Below, piece by piece: positions 32,011-44,507 of a stretch of 57,989 bases of DNA. The notes below the pieces were generated by a model. That model was not told the origin of the DNA, did no database searches, and was given only the letters and a program-made list of their open reading frames with translations. Every line of letters starts with the position of its first letter. Position 1 is the stretch's first letter. Origin of the DNA: Chara braunii (lineage: Eukaryota; Streptophyta; Charophyceae; Charales; Characeae); assembly GCA_003427395.1 (NCBI GenBank), contig BFEA01000605.1, positions 572,508 through 630,496 on the forward strand, in the 5' to 3' direction. The position numbers and the translations under genes are program-made.

Positions 32011-32800
32011 CGTCGCGCGCGAGACTTAATATAAATTCGTGCGGACACAAGGTTATCGCATATCAACTCGCAATGCAAACGTGCGCAAGCAGTCGCAATG
32101 AAGGCGTACTATGTGGTACTCATGCTCACGCGATCCCTGTTAATCACGAGGGTCGTGTTCGACACTCAAGTGTCGGCTGACACGCGCCTTGAGGGTTAAT
32201 CTCTCGACGCTCGACAACATCCATGCGCGGTTGAAGACCACACCCTCTTCTGCGTCCTGTGTAGAGGGGTTGAGTAGACAGCTTTAAGCTGTCGTGGCGG
32301 TCGAACATCAAGGGGTTTGACTTTGACGGCTGCCACGGACTATAACGTTCAAGTATAAAAACTCCAAAAAGCAAACGATAAGGAATGGGCCGAAGGTTCC
32401 CCGCCTAGTAAACAAAATCATACCCATGGTGTACCCTCCCTTTTTTCGCGCGGCGTTGGTGGCCTGTAGCAATCTCAAAGATTTGCCCATATGTGTCGGT
32501 TCCTTTGTAATCCCATAACTCTTTACACACTAGCGCGACAAAACGTCGCGCGTGGGATTTTAATATAAAGTCGCGCCACCGAGGGCCTATCACATACCAA
32601 CCCGCAATGCAGGTGTACGCATGCAGTCGCAACGATGACGTATTATGTAGTGTCCACAATCAAGCGGTCCCTCGTGCATCCAAGCGCAGCTTATGACACT
32701 CAAGTATCAGAGTCGAAGTGTCGTGAGGGTCTGATCCTTCACGACATTGCACGACTGAAAGAATAGTCGTGCGACCGCCACGAGACCTCCGGCCTTTGGT
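32011..32800. repeat. Diverged ~533-bp-spaced direct repeat in the LTR
   Basis: CGTCGCGCG ... TTAATATAAA ... GCAGTCGCAA ... GACACTCAAGT recurs from 32,011 and again from 32,544 with many substitutions. Both copies end in sequences able to pair on themselves, such as the CACTCAAGTGTC word. It occurs only in the part of the LTR missing from the left copy. Confidence 0.5.
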
Positions 32801-34009
32801 CTGAGCGTCTCGGTAGGTAAGGCAAATAGGCTCTGCGTGAGGGAAAACCCCTTCCCTGCAGAGCCTAGGGCTTGGGATGTCCTGGACAAGGACCTCGAAT
32901 CCTGGCCCAGGACCAACGTCCGACTAAGAAAAATCCTTAAGAAGTAAAACCAATAAAGGGAAGGGTCTTTCCAAGGCCTCTTAGTCTTAACCCCTAAGCA
33001 GGCTTTTATTACGGGGCCCTTTAGCCAATGCAAGTATTCATCCCAAGTATACCCATATATACACATATATAACAGGGGGAAGTATGTAACGATCACTTCT
33101 CACAGTCTCATTAGGGCCCCTCACAGTCATACTTATATATGTGGTCGCAGGCAACCACATCCTGAATCTGATTCATAGCACATATTACCTGCGAATCACA
33201 TTAACGAGTCAATCGACAACCCACGCACTACACAGAGTCAACCCCAACCATCTTCAACACTCATTCCCCTCGCTTTAGCCATGCAAACCCCAACCTCCTA
33301 TCCAACCACACCTTAATTAAAATACTCAGTACCTTTGTTAAATGACCATTCAATAAAAGTCCGGGTGAAACCATAACGAAACAATGAAAATCACCAGGGC
33401 CAAAGCTTTTTAGGTTGGGTATGGAGGGTGAGTTGGAATTGAGTCGTAAACCGACGAATCAGCAACCGACCTGTTATCAGTGATACAGATAATGACCCTC
33501 AAGGGATCAAGCTGAATCTAGTCCTGACCTTGAATCAAACAACCCGAGGGACCTGTAACAAAACATAGGTCAAATTCCCAAGCTAAATCGTCAGCATATG
33601 GAGGATAAACCTCCATAGCACACCTCCTTATAATACTCTCTAGCGTCACCTGTCGAAAATAATCTAACTCCTCTGAAAAATAGAAAATTTCGGCAGCACT
33701 TCCCGTAGGAAAAGTGCCCTCTCAGAATTTATATAAGCCCCAAATATGAAATCAGAAATAACCCTTGACTCTCCAAAGTCCAATTTTGTCTAACTCACTG
33801 AATTAGCAAAATTTTGGGCAGCACTCCCTTTAGAAAAGAGGGCTTCCCTGAATTTTACTAAGCCATATATGAAATCTGGACAAGTCGAACCTTTTGAAAA
33901 GTCATAAATTTGATTAACTCCCCGAATTAGTAAAAATTTAGGCAACAGTCCGTTTAGAAAAGGAGGCTTTCCAGATTTTTACTAAGCCAGATATAGCGAA
34001 AAAACAAGT

Positions 34010-34226
34010 NNNNNNNNNNNNNNNNNNNNNNNNNNNNNNNNNNNNNNNNNNNNNNNNNNNNNNNNNNNNNNNNNNNNNNNNNNNNNNNNNNNNNNNNNNN
34101 NNNNNNNNNNNNNNNNNNNNNNNNNNNNNNNNNNNNNNNNNNNNNNNNNNNNNNNNNNNNNNNNNNNNNNNNNNNNNNNNNNNNNNNNNNNNNNNNNNNN
34201 NNNNNNNNNNNNNNNNNNNNNNNNNN
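34010..34226. other. Assembly gap (217 N)
   Basis: A run of N inside the 122-bp tandem repeat of the 5' LTR. Its true size is unknown, since tandem units are likely collapsed. Confidence 0.99.
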
Positions 34227-34779
34227 CAGCACTCCCTTTAGAAAATGAGGCTTTCTAGATTTTGACTAAGCCTGATATAGCGAAAAAACAAGTCAAGCTT
34301 TGACAAACCAAACTTTTGACTAACTCCCTGAATCAGCAAAAATTTGGGCAGCACTCCCTTTAGGGTCCCTTTAGGGAGTCTTCCCATATTTTTACTAAGT
34401 CAGAAAGACAAGTCAATTTTGCACAAGGTAAGATTTTAGTAGCCCTTTGGATTTAAAGAAATTTCGGCAGCGCTTCCCGTAGAGAAAGTGACTTGCCAAG
34501 ATTTATACAAAGCCAAGTATAAGAAAAGATCCCAGAAAATGCTTAGCTAAAAAAATGCAAGAATTGAAACTAACTCCTATGGCTCTAGCACGTAGCGAGC
34601 GACTAAAGAAACTACCTATCAAACTTAATTTCAGACTTAGTAGTAGCCTCACTCAATCACATGCAGGCCAAACCACAAAGGTAAGTACTCTTTCCTTCCC
34701 AAAGTCAACCTGAACAAACAGTAGTTCACAATCTCTCAATGATTTAACCCTTTATACCCGGCTTAGGTAAGGCATAGGT

Positions 34780-35710
34780 TAGGCCGCCTAAACTTACAGA
34801 ACAGCTCAACTTAGCCAGGCCTAGAGTTAGAATACCTAAACTGATAGAGCGTTATGACTTGGCCAAATATACACAAACAGAGGGCACAACTACTTTTCTC
34901 TTCTTTCGGCACGTGACTAGACCACTCTTGTCGCCCTGGACTGTTTAAAGTATCCAAGTTATAGATACTTATCTTTACCTTTGTCTTCTAAGGCTGCATA
35001 TGACTGAACTAACTTAAGTTCAGCCTGCCCCAGTTTACCATCAATTCTATTCTCACTTGTACTTTCTTCGAATTGTGATACGACTATAGTCAGACCACCT
35101 AAACTTATAGAACAGTCTGATTGGCGCGTTCTTAGATAGAGTAGTAATAAGGTATAGCCAAGTTACAACCATTGGGTTCCAGCATGTGCGAAGCTTTAAG
35201 GCAGACCCCCTGAACTTACAGAAGGGTCTTAACTCTCTGCCAGATTCGTTTCTATCTGAGCCATTAAGTATGTGGCATCGAGTCAAACCCCCTGAACTTA
35301 CAGAAGGGTCTGCCTCTTTGCCAAGATTAATTCTTCAAAATAAAGAGAGGGAAGAGACAAAGCCACCTGAACTTACAGAACAACTCAGTCTCCTCGTTCA
35401 GAAACCAAAGAAACAAGTAAAATCCCAATGAAAACAAAGCAACCCAAAACACCAAAACTTATCGAGCGCCCTGAGTCCTTGAAAATCAAGCACAATCAAA
35501 CCCCTTACAGGTCAGAGCAGTCAGGCCACCTGAACTTATAGAACAGCCTGACCCTCCATGCAAACCATATCACTGGGTCTCCCCTAACTTATGGGGACAT
35601 CCCAACCTTCGGAGTAACCAGACCCCCTAAACTTATAGAACAGTCTGACTTCTCCATGCAAAACCAGAATAAAACAAAGCACTAGGGTTCCCAAAACTTA
35701 TAGGGACTCA
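34780..35710. other. Array of small hairpins with conserved loop (5' LTR copy)
   Basis: This is the counterpart of 15,220-16,170. Clear stems: TCAGAC/GTCTGA at 35,090-35,120, AGACCC/GGGTCT at 35,203-35,229, a perfect 7-bp GTCAGGC/GCCTGAC at 35,520-35,552, CAGAC/GTCTG at 35,619-35,647. Loops are again CTGAACTTA(C/T)AG or CTAAACTTATAG. Confidence 0.7.
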
Positions 35711-38087
35711 CCAGCCTTAATGACCCGTCAACCATCATGTAAGTCGTACCCCCATCCTGCCTTTCCCCCAGATGCACTTCTTTTCAACAGTCTGACTTCA
35801 TACAACCAACAAAAGTTAAAACTGAGAATTGAGCAGACATTCCTTACTTAGTATTGTTCAGTGTTCTAAGAGTCAAACCAAAAAATAAAGTAAGGTTGCA
35901 CGTCATATATTCAGTAAGAGATACATCAGGTAATACAAATAGGGGCTATAGGGTGGGTGTATAGAGGGAAACGCAAAGGTTACCTGTTAATTCCCTGCCT
36001 CCAGAGCTCCTGCAATCAGTGGGTGGACTCCCCACAGAGTCTTGATGCGGTCCTATGGGTTGCAATGCCGCCTGCCGCCTTCCCCTCAAAACAGGACTAG
36101 ACTTAGAGTAAGGAGGATAGGAGGAGATGGTTTTGAGACTCTGAAATACAAGAGGGGTGCTCTCAAGCTCACTGGAGAGGGCCTTGTTTCCTTGACTCTC
36201 CTGAGGGCCTCATAATGGCGGCCAACGTATCAGCTTGGTCAAACCTCCGAAATCAAACTGCTGCAATTACCCCTCCAGACGAATTCCCTGCTCGCAACAC
36301 TAACTCCTTTTTTACTAGTTAGTCTGATATCCTCCTCGTCTTCACACCCCTCCTCAGTCTTAACCACAACCACCCATCAGCCGGTAAAAGTCCCCTAACG
36401 GCTCGTAGTAGCAACACTCAGTGACGGTTATAACAACGACAGCGGCTGCCGGCAGCAGATGCCCTCAACCGCAGTCTCCGGCGGCTCGCAGCCTTACACG
36501 ACTATACACAGTAATCAATGGTAGGCAATAATCATAGCCTGCGCGCCGTACACAGTCAGGACCTATGCACAGTCCGCAACAGCCACAGTCTGCAGCCTCC
36601 AGGCCTACCTTCAACTCCCCTACTGCGCAGGGTGAGTGACTCACTAGTCAATCAGGTATGTGTGCAACCTCGCTGCACTCGCGCCCTTGTTCCTTCTTCC
36701 GCCTGGTACCACTGGGGAAACAACCAGCAGGCCAACTGCTATAGACAGGGTGGCCAGCTGTAAGTCGAGGCCCCACGCCAGAGTAGCAATGAAGATCCGT
36801 ACTTATAGGTAAGCTCGTACCTTCCCCTTTCTCTCTCCTGTGTTCGCCAATGACGGATCTCTTGCTCGGATCTCCCTATTCTTGCATATTCCTACGCACC
36901 CTCGCGGCTACCCCGCCACCAAGGACGAATCTTCGACTGTAGTCCGAGCGGTTTGCGCAGCTGTCACACCCCCGATACCACGGCGTAGTTGGAACCACAA
37001 TGCCACCTTTCTTTACTGCCCGCCATACATACCCTTGAAACTGATTCCCTCCCTGCCCGTTTCCGTCAAGGAACAGGCGAGATACTCACTCCCTACGGCC
37101 TCCTCTATTTCTCGACTGCTCCTGGCACTGACCCAAGCCAGGTTCATTCCTCCTCGTTCCGCCTTTTGCCTCTCAGTCCGTCACTTTCCTTCTCGCTCTT
37201 AACCGATCCGCCCTGCTCCACCTGCTCGGTACCCGTAGCCGCGCTGACTTAGCCCCCGCCCAACAGTCGCAGTCGCCCTTGCCAATGCTCACCTCTCTCT
37301 GTTTGTACCCGGCGTGCTTTCACGTCCAGGTTCATTCATCCCTCCCCCGCTCTTCCGACATAGCCTCCACGCAGGTCATTTCTTCTCCATTTTTTCTCTT
37401 TCTCTCTCCCATTCTAACTTGACCCTTCCATTCGATTCGCCCGGGCCAAAACCCCGGGATCGCTCCTTCCTCTACCCAGATCCGTTCAGCAACGGGTGTA
37501 TGCTCTATCTCCTTTCTTCCTCCCTCCCTTCCGCCATAACTCGCGCAGTATCTTTTTCTACTAACACCTTGTTTATCAATTCGATACTAAAACTAGCTTC
37601 AAGTTTAGGGTCGCCCGCCCCGAAAAGCCCAAGTTAGCACCTTACCTTGCCCGATTCCGTACAGGATCGGGCATGGTATCATATTCCTACTCCGGCCATA
37701 TCCGTTTTCCGTTGCCTCCTCGCGGCACACTTTCTTCACTAACTCCTATTTCTAATCGCTTTCTAACTAAACTAATCCAAAAATCGGGGCCGCCCACCTC
37801 GAAAACCCCGATATCCACCTCTTACTTACCCTCTCCTGCGAAGCTTCCCACAAGTCGCGTTCTTCTCGCTGCGCCCAGCTCGCTTTTCCGCCATCATCTG
37901 CCTCCTTTCCCCCGCGTGCACCTATAGCAGTTTCCTCTCCCGATTCTTTCACAGCCCAGTCGGCCTCGTCCCTGCTTCTCTCATTCTGACAGTGCCCAAT
38001 CCCTCTTGCTCGCTCGATTCGCGCAGCTTAGCCTGACATCCGGTTCTACCGCGTCCAGATTCGACAGGAGGCGACAACTGGGGAGGG

Positions 38088-38203
38088 AAAAAAAAAAAAA
38101 TAGAGCGCCGATGCGTTTCCCTGCTTTACGCATATCGACCTGGCACAAGGGCCATGTTAATCTTCACCGAATCATTCCAATTTCGACGGATGTCCCAAAG
38201 GAC
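38088..38203 (-). pseudogene. U6 snRNA-derived sequence (5' LTR copy)
   Basis: This is the same sequence as in the other LTR, with different decay. The 5' end is GTCCTTTGGGACATCCG. The block AAATTGGAATGATTC is closer to U6 than in the left copy. The core is GAAGATTAACATGGCCC with one change. A T13 run (38,100-38,088) follows. Each copy retains U6 bases the other has lost, so the ancestral LTR carried a better U6 match. Confidence 0.75.
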
Positions 38204-39414
38204 TTCCCCCGTGTTCGGCGCCTCTTGGCGCTTTCAAAAGTCGTTCGGGTTGGCCTTAGCCTCCCTCACTACGCGCAAGCCCGCCGTCCGGATTCACAAC
38301 ACTTCATGCTACCTCGCTTCCTAGCCTTTAACGCCCGTCGCCTCTCCGCTCCCCTGTGCGCAACTTCGACGAGCTTTCCTTAACCCCGGCTGCGCTCTTC
38401 TTCTCGATACAAGATTGCGGAGAATCCCGCCAGGCTCAGTCCTCACGCGTTTCATTCCCGTCGCTCACGTTTCTGGTGCCTCTTGTCAAGGTCAGAGGTG
38501 CTCGATAGTGGTCATCCCCTCCGCGCTTTTGTGAAGACTACCCGACGGGTCCTACTGTGTTTTCGCGTCCACATAAGGGCGCGACAATAATAATAACTAA
38601 ATAAACTTAGAAATAAAAAAAAATATATATATATATATATATAATAAAAAAATAAAAATGAGCAGTAGTCGGACAGGGACCACGGCACCCCTCTCAGCCT
38701 GCCCGTCAGCCCCACGCTCGGCCCCGCGGCAGCAAAAGGCGAGGTGGATAGTCCCATAGGCCCGTCAACCCCTCAAGCCTTTTCGCCACGCTCTTCCGCT
38801 CCCTTGCCGCACGCTGTTGGCCTCGATCCCTGCACCTGCTGCGTACCAGTCCAATGTTATAACCTATAGGGCTAAGCCCAAGCCGGGTACCAGCAGGCCT
38901 GACTCACCTAAAAAAGGGGTAGCCCCCGGCCTTTTGGGGCCAAAGGAGCCACCCTATGCCATTTCCTAACCCATACTCACACACATGACCACAAAGGGGC
39001 CGCGCCAACCTCCCGGCTGTGCCGCGGCCACCCTTACCCGGCCGAATCCATCAGGTCCCATCATCTGGATGCCGCGTAAGGCCACACTCACTCATTGACC
39101 CGTCCATCGTTCCACGTGGAACCAGAGAAAAGCGCCCATAGGTTAGCCAACTCAGTCAAAACAAACAATTGTTATAATAGAGCGCGCCGACTGATGTCCA
39201 CGCCACGTCTGCTAGTGTAACCAAAGGAAGGGAAAATCACGCGCGCCTCAAGCTTGCGCGCCCACGCACTCTTTTACTCTCGTCAACCATCTAGTCAACA
39301 TAAATTACGGACGTGGCCGCGCCTAGCGCGGCATACTTAAACTTTAAACCAAACAACTTTCTGTTGTTTGCAAAGACCAGGGTGGATATCCTTGTAAGGG
39401 TATTCGCACCGACA

Positions 39415-39900
39415 ACGGGTCTGTGGTTCGCCGAGGTCCGGACTTGACGAGTGTGCAAGGAACAGTGCGAGTGAGGTTTGGATCCGCAGGCCATCAGGAA
39501 CCTGAAGTTCGCCGGGATCTGAACTTGGTGAAATTACGTGGGAGATACACACCTGTCTGCCAAACTCGCCGTCCTCCAATTTCTTGAAGTTCGGATCCCG
39601 ACGGACTTCAAATTTTTCCACATCCCAGGCTGTGGTTGCGGACCGGGGTTGCGAAGCGTGTTCGAGCAGCTGCATGAAGTTCCCTGGGATCCGAACTTGG
39701 CGAAATTGCGTGGGAGATACACACTTGTCTGCCAAACTCGCCGTCCAGCAATTTCTTGAAGTTCGGATCCCGGCGGACTTCATATTTTTCCACGTCTCTG
39801 GCTGTGGTTGCATACCGGGGTTGAGAAGCCTGTTCGAACAGCTGCTCAAGCTCGCAGGGATCCCAACTTCTTCCGGTGTTTGATTGCACGATCAATTCGG
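39415..39900. repeat. ~172-bp tandem repeat carrying the 22-bp motif in both directions
   Basis: Two full units begin near 39,504 and 39,676, and a partial third near 39,848. Each holds GGAGATACACAC-TGTCTGCCAAACTCGCCGTC and a pair of oppositely oriented copies of the near-palindrome AAGTTCGGATCCCGGCGG. It abuts the outer end of the 5' LTR. Open frames on both strands are products of the repeat. Confidence 0.8.
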
Positions 39901-39959
39901 TTGGTGTGGCCCAGGTTGTGCTGGCAGATTAGAACGCCCACGTTCCGATCATGAGAACA

Positions 39960-41040
39960 GTGCCGCCGTTCAGTGACCGTCAAGTGTTGACGTCCCAAAG
40001 TCCTCTAAAGTTCGACGTCCGACGAGGTTCGACGCCCGCCGAGGTTTGATGTGGAGCCAGGTTCCATGGCCAGCATAGTTCGATGTTATACGAGGTTCGA
40101 TGTGCAACAAGATTGTGACGAATTGCTTTTTATTCGTTCGCAGATCGGGATTGACGCTTTTCCGATCGGTTGTGTGTTTCGTTCTCCAGTTTCGATTGTG
40201 CACATGATCATTTGCCTTGAGGATTCTCCGCGATTGTTCTCCACGATCAATGTGCACAGAACACTCGATTGGTCATGAAATCTGCCAGGATCAACTGTTT
40301 GATCGGCTGCTCGGTTGGCGGTTGGTGTGGTGCTTGATCAACTAGTAGAGCAATCGCCAACAGAGTGGTCGACCAATCAGTTGATCCTGGCATATTCCCT
40401 GACCGATCGACAATTCGGTCGAGGACTGTCAGGTGGATAAATAAACAGGTCGCTCACCGACAAGTTGATCTTCGGTGCAGCACACACGATCAATCATCCA
40501 ATCACAAGTAATTTTCTGTCGTTCCACGATTGGTCGGTTGGATGCGTTGTCGCCTCGTGCATTGGTTAATCATCCGTCAGGCAGATCCGCGGCGATGTTG
40601 TTGGGGAAGCGAACAACATCTATCACCCGATCGCGTGTGGTCGACTTGTGTTTCGTGATGGGTCGGTTCATCACGTGTGTGGTGTACATATTGTCATGGA
40701 TCAGATCGACCATCCGATCACGAGTGATCTGATCACACACGACAGAAAGAACAACACACACGCGGTGGTAACGTCGACGCGGCAAACACGATCAATCATC
40801 CGATCGCGAGTGATCTCATCGTGTTTCGCGCTTGGTCGTTGGATGCGTTCGCGATGTCGACATTGCCACCGCGTGTTTCGATTCATCATCCATTCGGCAG
40901 ATCGGCGGATATGACATTGGGACAGCACACAAAATCAATCGGGTATGGCAAGTGCTCACGATGAGGTTGTGTTTCGTTACTGGTCACCACGTGTTCGATT
41001 CGAGCTTCCGTGCTTCGCCACTTGAGCACAGCACAAGCGC
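39960..41040. repeat. Degenerate repeats rich in GATCAATC/GGTTCGATG words
   Basis: Around 40,000-40,110 the word GAGGTTCGA(T/C)G recurs several times. Two related units of about 150 bp (from 40,477 and from 40,783) share ACACGATCAATCATCC, GATTGGTCG/CTTGGTCG and TTGGATGCGTT. Between them lies more GATC-rich sequence. No gene recognised. Confidence 0.5.
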
Positions 41041-41217
41041 AATCGTTTTTTGATACTTTCCTCACACATCCACACACATGCGTCGTTCGTTCCCGATTGC
41101 AGCAGAAGCGGAATCGAAGTGCAAACCATGTCGTTCATCCCTGACCTCGCACGTTCGCACGCATCTCCCCGCGCAAAATGTGCGCGAGCACACACGCTCG
41201 CGAACAAATATGCACAA

Positions 41218-41227
41218 ACAGGCACAC

Positions 41228-41271
<44 letters not shown>

Positions 41272-41475
41272 GCCGACACATGGCGCCCACACACACACGC
41301 CCCTCAGGTGCAGACGCGCACACGATCCTGCCTCGCGCGTGTGGCACAAAATTCAATACAAACACAAACACAAAGGAACACGCACTCGAAAACACACACG
41401 CACAATGAAGCATGCACAAACACACAATCGCACACAAACACACACACACACACACACGCCCACCCGCACACATGC
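41218..41475. repeat. CA microsatellites
   Basis: Long (CA)n runs occur at 41,227-41,270 and 41,430-41,458, within broader CA-rich sequence. Apparent His/Thr-rich frames here are low complexity. Confidence 0.9.
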
Positions 41476-42235
41476 AGCCACGAAATCTTTCGATCTGCGT
41501 GAGCATATCGTCACAACCCCCCCCCCCCCGCACGCGCGCACATGCACACCTACGTCCCCACTGCGTGCGCACTCACCGTGTGGAACTGCCGAGTGAAGAT
41601 GAGCGTGAACCCCGATGTTTATCGTGACGGCACTCTGTCCACCTTTGGGCGTGCGCTTCGCGTTTGCTAGGGTATTGCGTGGGGTGGTGGGCGCGCCTTT
41701 CGAGAAAGGAGATCGGAAGCGACGTCGAATATGACGTGGACAACGACTTGGTAGGCGAAGGGACATGCGAGGGCATGTGGGGTGCGTCGGTGCCACGAAA
41801 CGTGCGCGGTGAAGAACGGTTGTGCTAGCTATGGCGCGCCAGCTGTTGACGACAGTGGCAGTGCGTGGCTTCCGTCGGGCAGCATCTCCCCAGCAAAAAC
41901 GCAGAATGCATCGTTGATGCCCAGAGCGCCGCTTGTGTTTGTAGGCGTGCGGGAAACGAGGCCCCCTCGGGCCTTCCATTTTGGATTTCCGTGCAGGGTC
42001 CGCGTGCCGACGCGCGATTGTTCGATCCTTGCATCGAACGGTGGCTGCACGTCAAAATTGTCCCGAGGGGGGCCTGGTGCGTCGAAATGTGACAAAAAAC
42101 GTCCCTACGTGCTAGCCCTTCCCGGACGTCATTGGAAAACGGGCCCTTGTTCCGGCCCCCTCGTGTTCGTGTCTTCGGGTTCGCGGGCCCCGGTCGAGGG
42201 GGTCTCAAGTGTCGTGGGGGGGCAGTTTGTACTTT

Positions 42236-42302
42236 CCAGGGGTGAGGGGGGAGAACCGCGGGAGGGGGGAGGGGGGAGGGGGGCGGGGGGAAAGGGGAGG
42301 TT
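42236..42302 (+). other. G-run tract, possible G-quadruplex
   Basis: Six or more runs of five to six G lie within about 65 bases on the plus strand (GAGGGGGGAGGGGGG-type), so it meets the usual pattern for a G-quadruplex many times over. The surrounding 41.5-42.9 kb is GC-rich with no recognised gene. Confidence 0.7.
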
Positions 42303-42967
42303 GGAGGGGTTTGCGGCCATTCGCGTCTCCTGGCTGGCGAGCGGGGTCTGTGGCCGTGCGGGGGGACGCAGGCGGGTCTTTCCATGTGGTGCGACGATAG
42401 TCTGAGGCTCAGCTGCCTCGGGTCTGGTGCAGCCCTTTCGCATCTCGAGCCTGACGAGCGCATTCGCGCACGACGTCCCGTCAGCGACATCCTCCATCGC
42501 CTTTTTTGCTCCGTTGTTGTGCCAGGCGGCGGCGGGCGTGGGTGCATGGGTTTCCTCTCGTCGACAACTTCGTCTGTGCTTCAATTGTGTGTGCTTCGAT
42601 ATCTCGTCTCTGCGTCCTGCGTCAGCAAGTGGCCACCGTCGTCTGCGCTGAGCCCTTGTTGAATAGTTGTGCCATCGTGTGCGCTTCGCCGTCGTCGAAG
42701 AATTGCGCCTCGTCGAAGAACTGTGACCCGTCAAAGAGCTGCGCCATCGTGTGCGCTGCGCCCTCTTCAAGGTAAAGTGTTGTTGTGCCTGCCCACGTGT
42801 AAGGCAGTCAGGCATGTTTGCTGGCCCATGGGAGCGGCCACGTCGCGCCAACTGTTTCAAGTTGCGGGGACGAAGGGAAAGGATGTCGGTGACAATGGGC
42901 CACATGGTTTCTGTGTCCCCTTCTGATTCCCGCTCGTTCTTTCCTCACGAGGTGCCCCATGATTCTT

Positions 42968-43456
42968 GCTTGCCATCATCATCATCATCATCATCGCCTC
43001 CATCATCACCATCATCGTCGCCACCATCATCATCATCATCATCATCAAAATCATCATCACCATCAGTGTCATCGTGATCATCATCATCTTCATCAACATC
43101 ATCATCAACATCGTCAACGTCATCAACATCGTCATCATCATCAACATCATCATCAACATCATCAACGTCATCAACATCGTCATCATCATCAGCGACATCG
43201 TCGCCGTCATGAAAATCACCACCATCGTCATCTTCGTTGTCATCGTCATCATCAACATCGTGATCATCGTCGTCATCATCGTCATCATCATCATCGTCAT
43301 CATCACCATCATCATCATCACCAACATCATCATCAACATCATCATCGTCATCAACATCGTCATCATCATCAGCGACATCGTCGTCCAGATCAACATCACC
43401 ACTGTAATCGTCACCATCATCATGACCATCACCATCGTCATCATTATCATCATGTC
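42968..43456. repeat. (ATC)n trinucleotide tract
   Basis: Almost 490 bases are composed of ATC, ACC, GTC and AAC triplets in one reading phase, with scattered substitutions and very few purines on the plus strand. Long His-, Ile- or Asp-rich frames across it are artefacts. Confidence 0.95.
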
Positions 43457-43499
43457 GTGCCACGTGTCGCAAGTGGCTGGGACGACAGGAACGGATGAC

Positions 43500-44500
43500 G
43501 TAGACATCGGGGCACACAGTTTCCGTGTCTTGTTCTGCTTCTCTCTCATTCGTTCCACGCGACCGCCCCCACGATTCTTGTTTTGCTTGGCATTGAAGAA
43601 AAAGGGTCGTTGATCACAAGCTGAACATTGCAAACCACTCCCGCGCGGTCGAGGCAAACACGAAATCACCTATTCCCAACAGAACACGAAACCCCTTCGA
43701 AACACTTCCCTCGCACGTTTGCAGTTCTCATCAAAGAGATTAGAGGTTGGTTATCACAAAGGAGGCGCATTGGACTCCAAAACCACGACTGATGGTTTGA
43801 ATCCATCGTGGGGCCAACTGCGCCGGCATGGACGAACAGTAGTCGCGGCGGTGGTGGTGAGCGACAAGCAGGTGCCGCATGGGCTGCGCGCGACCACTGT
43901 TGGTATTAAGCGTCTCGCGGTGGCCACGGTGGGAAGGATGTCCGCCGTCCACGTGGCGTGCAGCGAGAGGTATGGTATTCATAGACAGGAGGGGGTCATC
44001 GTTCCGTGTTCATGTTCTCGCCACAACACTTGAGCCTCCCTCCCCGAAGAGACTATGGCGTCAATCCCGGGAGACTTGCTGTCGTCTCCATCCCGCGCAC
44101 ACAATGTGCACATGATCCACCATAGAGGTCATGGATGTTGAGCGCACGCTCCTGGCGCTGGTCATGAGGGATGCGATATCGCATTCCGTACGACAAATGC
44201 AAGGACTGTGCGCGTAACATCCGCGGGCTCCAGAACGAAGAATGCACACGTTGCGTGCGCGCGATGGAGAACGCCTGCACCGCTCGTTGCAATGACGATG
44301 GCATTTCTTCGGCGTGAGCGCCGCATGTTTCGTGACGACAACCTCGACACAAAAGCATGGCCTCGTTCAATAACGAACAACCCGGCTGCCTCTAGGGAAC
44401 GTCTCATTCATCGGGGCAAGGGGGGTCGCCATTGTCACTGCAAGCGCGAAACCAACAACAGCCAAACAAAGAACGGCGCGTGGCGTGTGGTTGCCTTGCG
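43500..44500. other. GC-rich stretch without a recognised gene
   Basis: Frames are open on both strands but show no motif or splice pattern. A tRNA T-arm-like hairpin occurs at about 43,794-43,811 without the rest of a tRNA. Nothing further can be supported. Confidence 0.4.
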
Positions 44501-44507
44501 AGATGGG

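Larger units (their letters stand above)
14382..39414 (-). mobile_element. Ty3/gypsy-type LTR retrotransposon with very long LTRs and an extra 3' Gag-like frame
   Basis: The minus strand carries gag, protease, RT, RNase H and integrase in the order of Ty3/gypsy, between two related LTR copies. The 5' LTR ends CAACA two bases before a primer-binding site matching the 3' end of tRNA-Asp (31,412-31,433). A polypurine tract abuts the 3' LTR (19,883-19,894). In two short stretches aligned by eye the LTRs differ at about 5-9% of sites, so the insertion is not recent. All reading frames are interrupted by single stops and frameshifts, so it is dead. The left end is truncated within the 3' LTR at 14,382, and no target-site duplication can be seen. 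Confidence 0.9.
31436..39414 (-). repeat. 5' LTR, about 8 kb
   Basis: In element direction it starts TGTCGGTGCGAATACCC at 39,414 and ends CTCAACA at 31,436, two bases before the primer site. 33,792-39,414 is collinear with the 3' LTR. 31,436-33,791 is absent from the truncated 3' LTR. It includes the 217-base gap. Nearly 8 kb is exceptionally long for an LTR. I cannot place U3/R/U5, although TATA-like words lie near 33,060 (TATACCCATATATACACATA on the plus strand). Confidence 0.8.

Noticed and set aside
41050-43670. Many long frames on both strands (His-, Thr-, Asp-, Met- or Ile-rich)
   Set aside because: They translate CA and ATC microsatellites or GC-rich DNA. Both strands are open and no motif appears.
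43739-43818. Possible tRNA with a CCA anticodon and T-arm GATGG-TTTGAAT-CCATC
   Set aside because: The T-arm is perfect, but the anticodon stem has mismatches, no D-arm forms, and extra bases separate the T-arm from any acceptor stem. At best it is a tRNA-like fragment.
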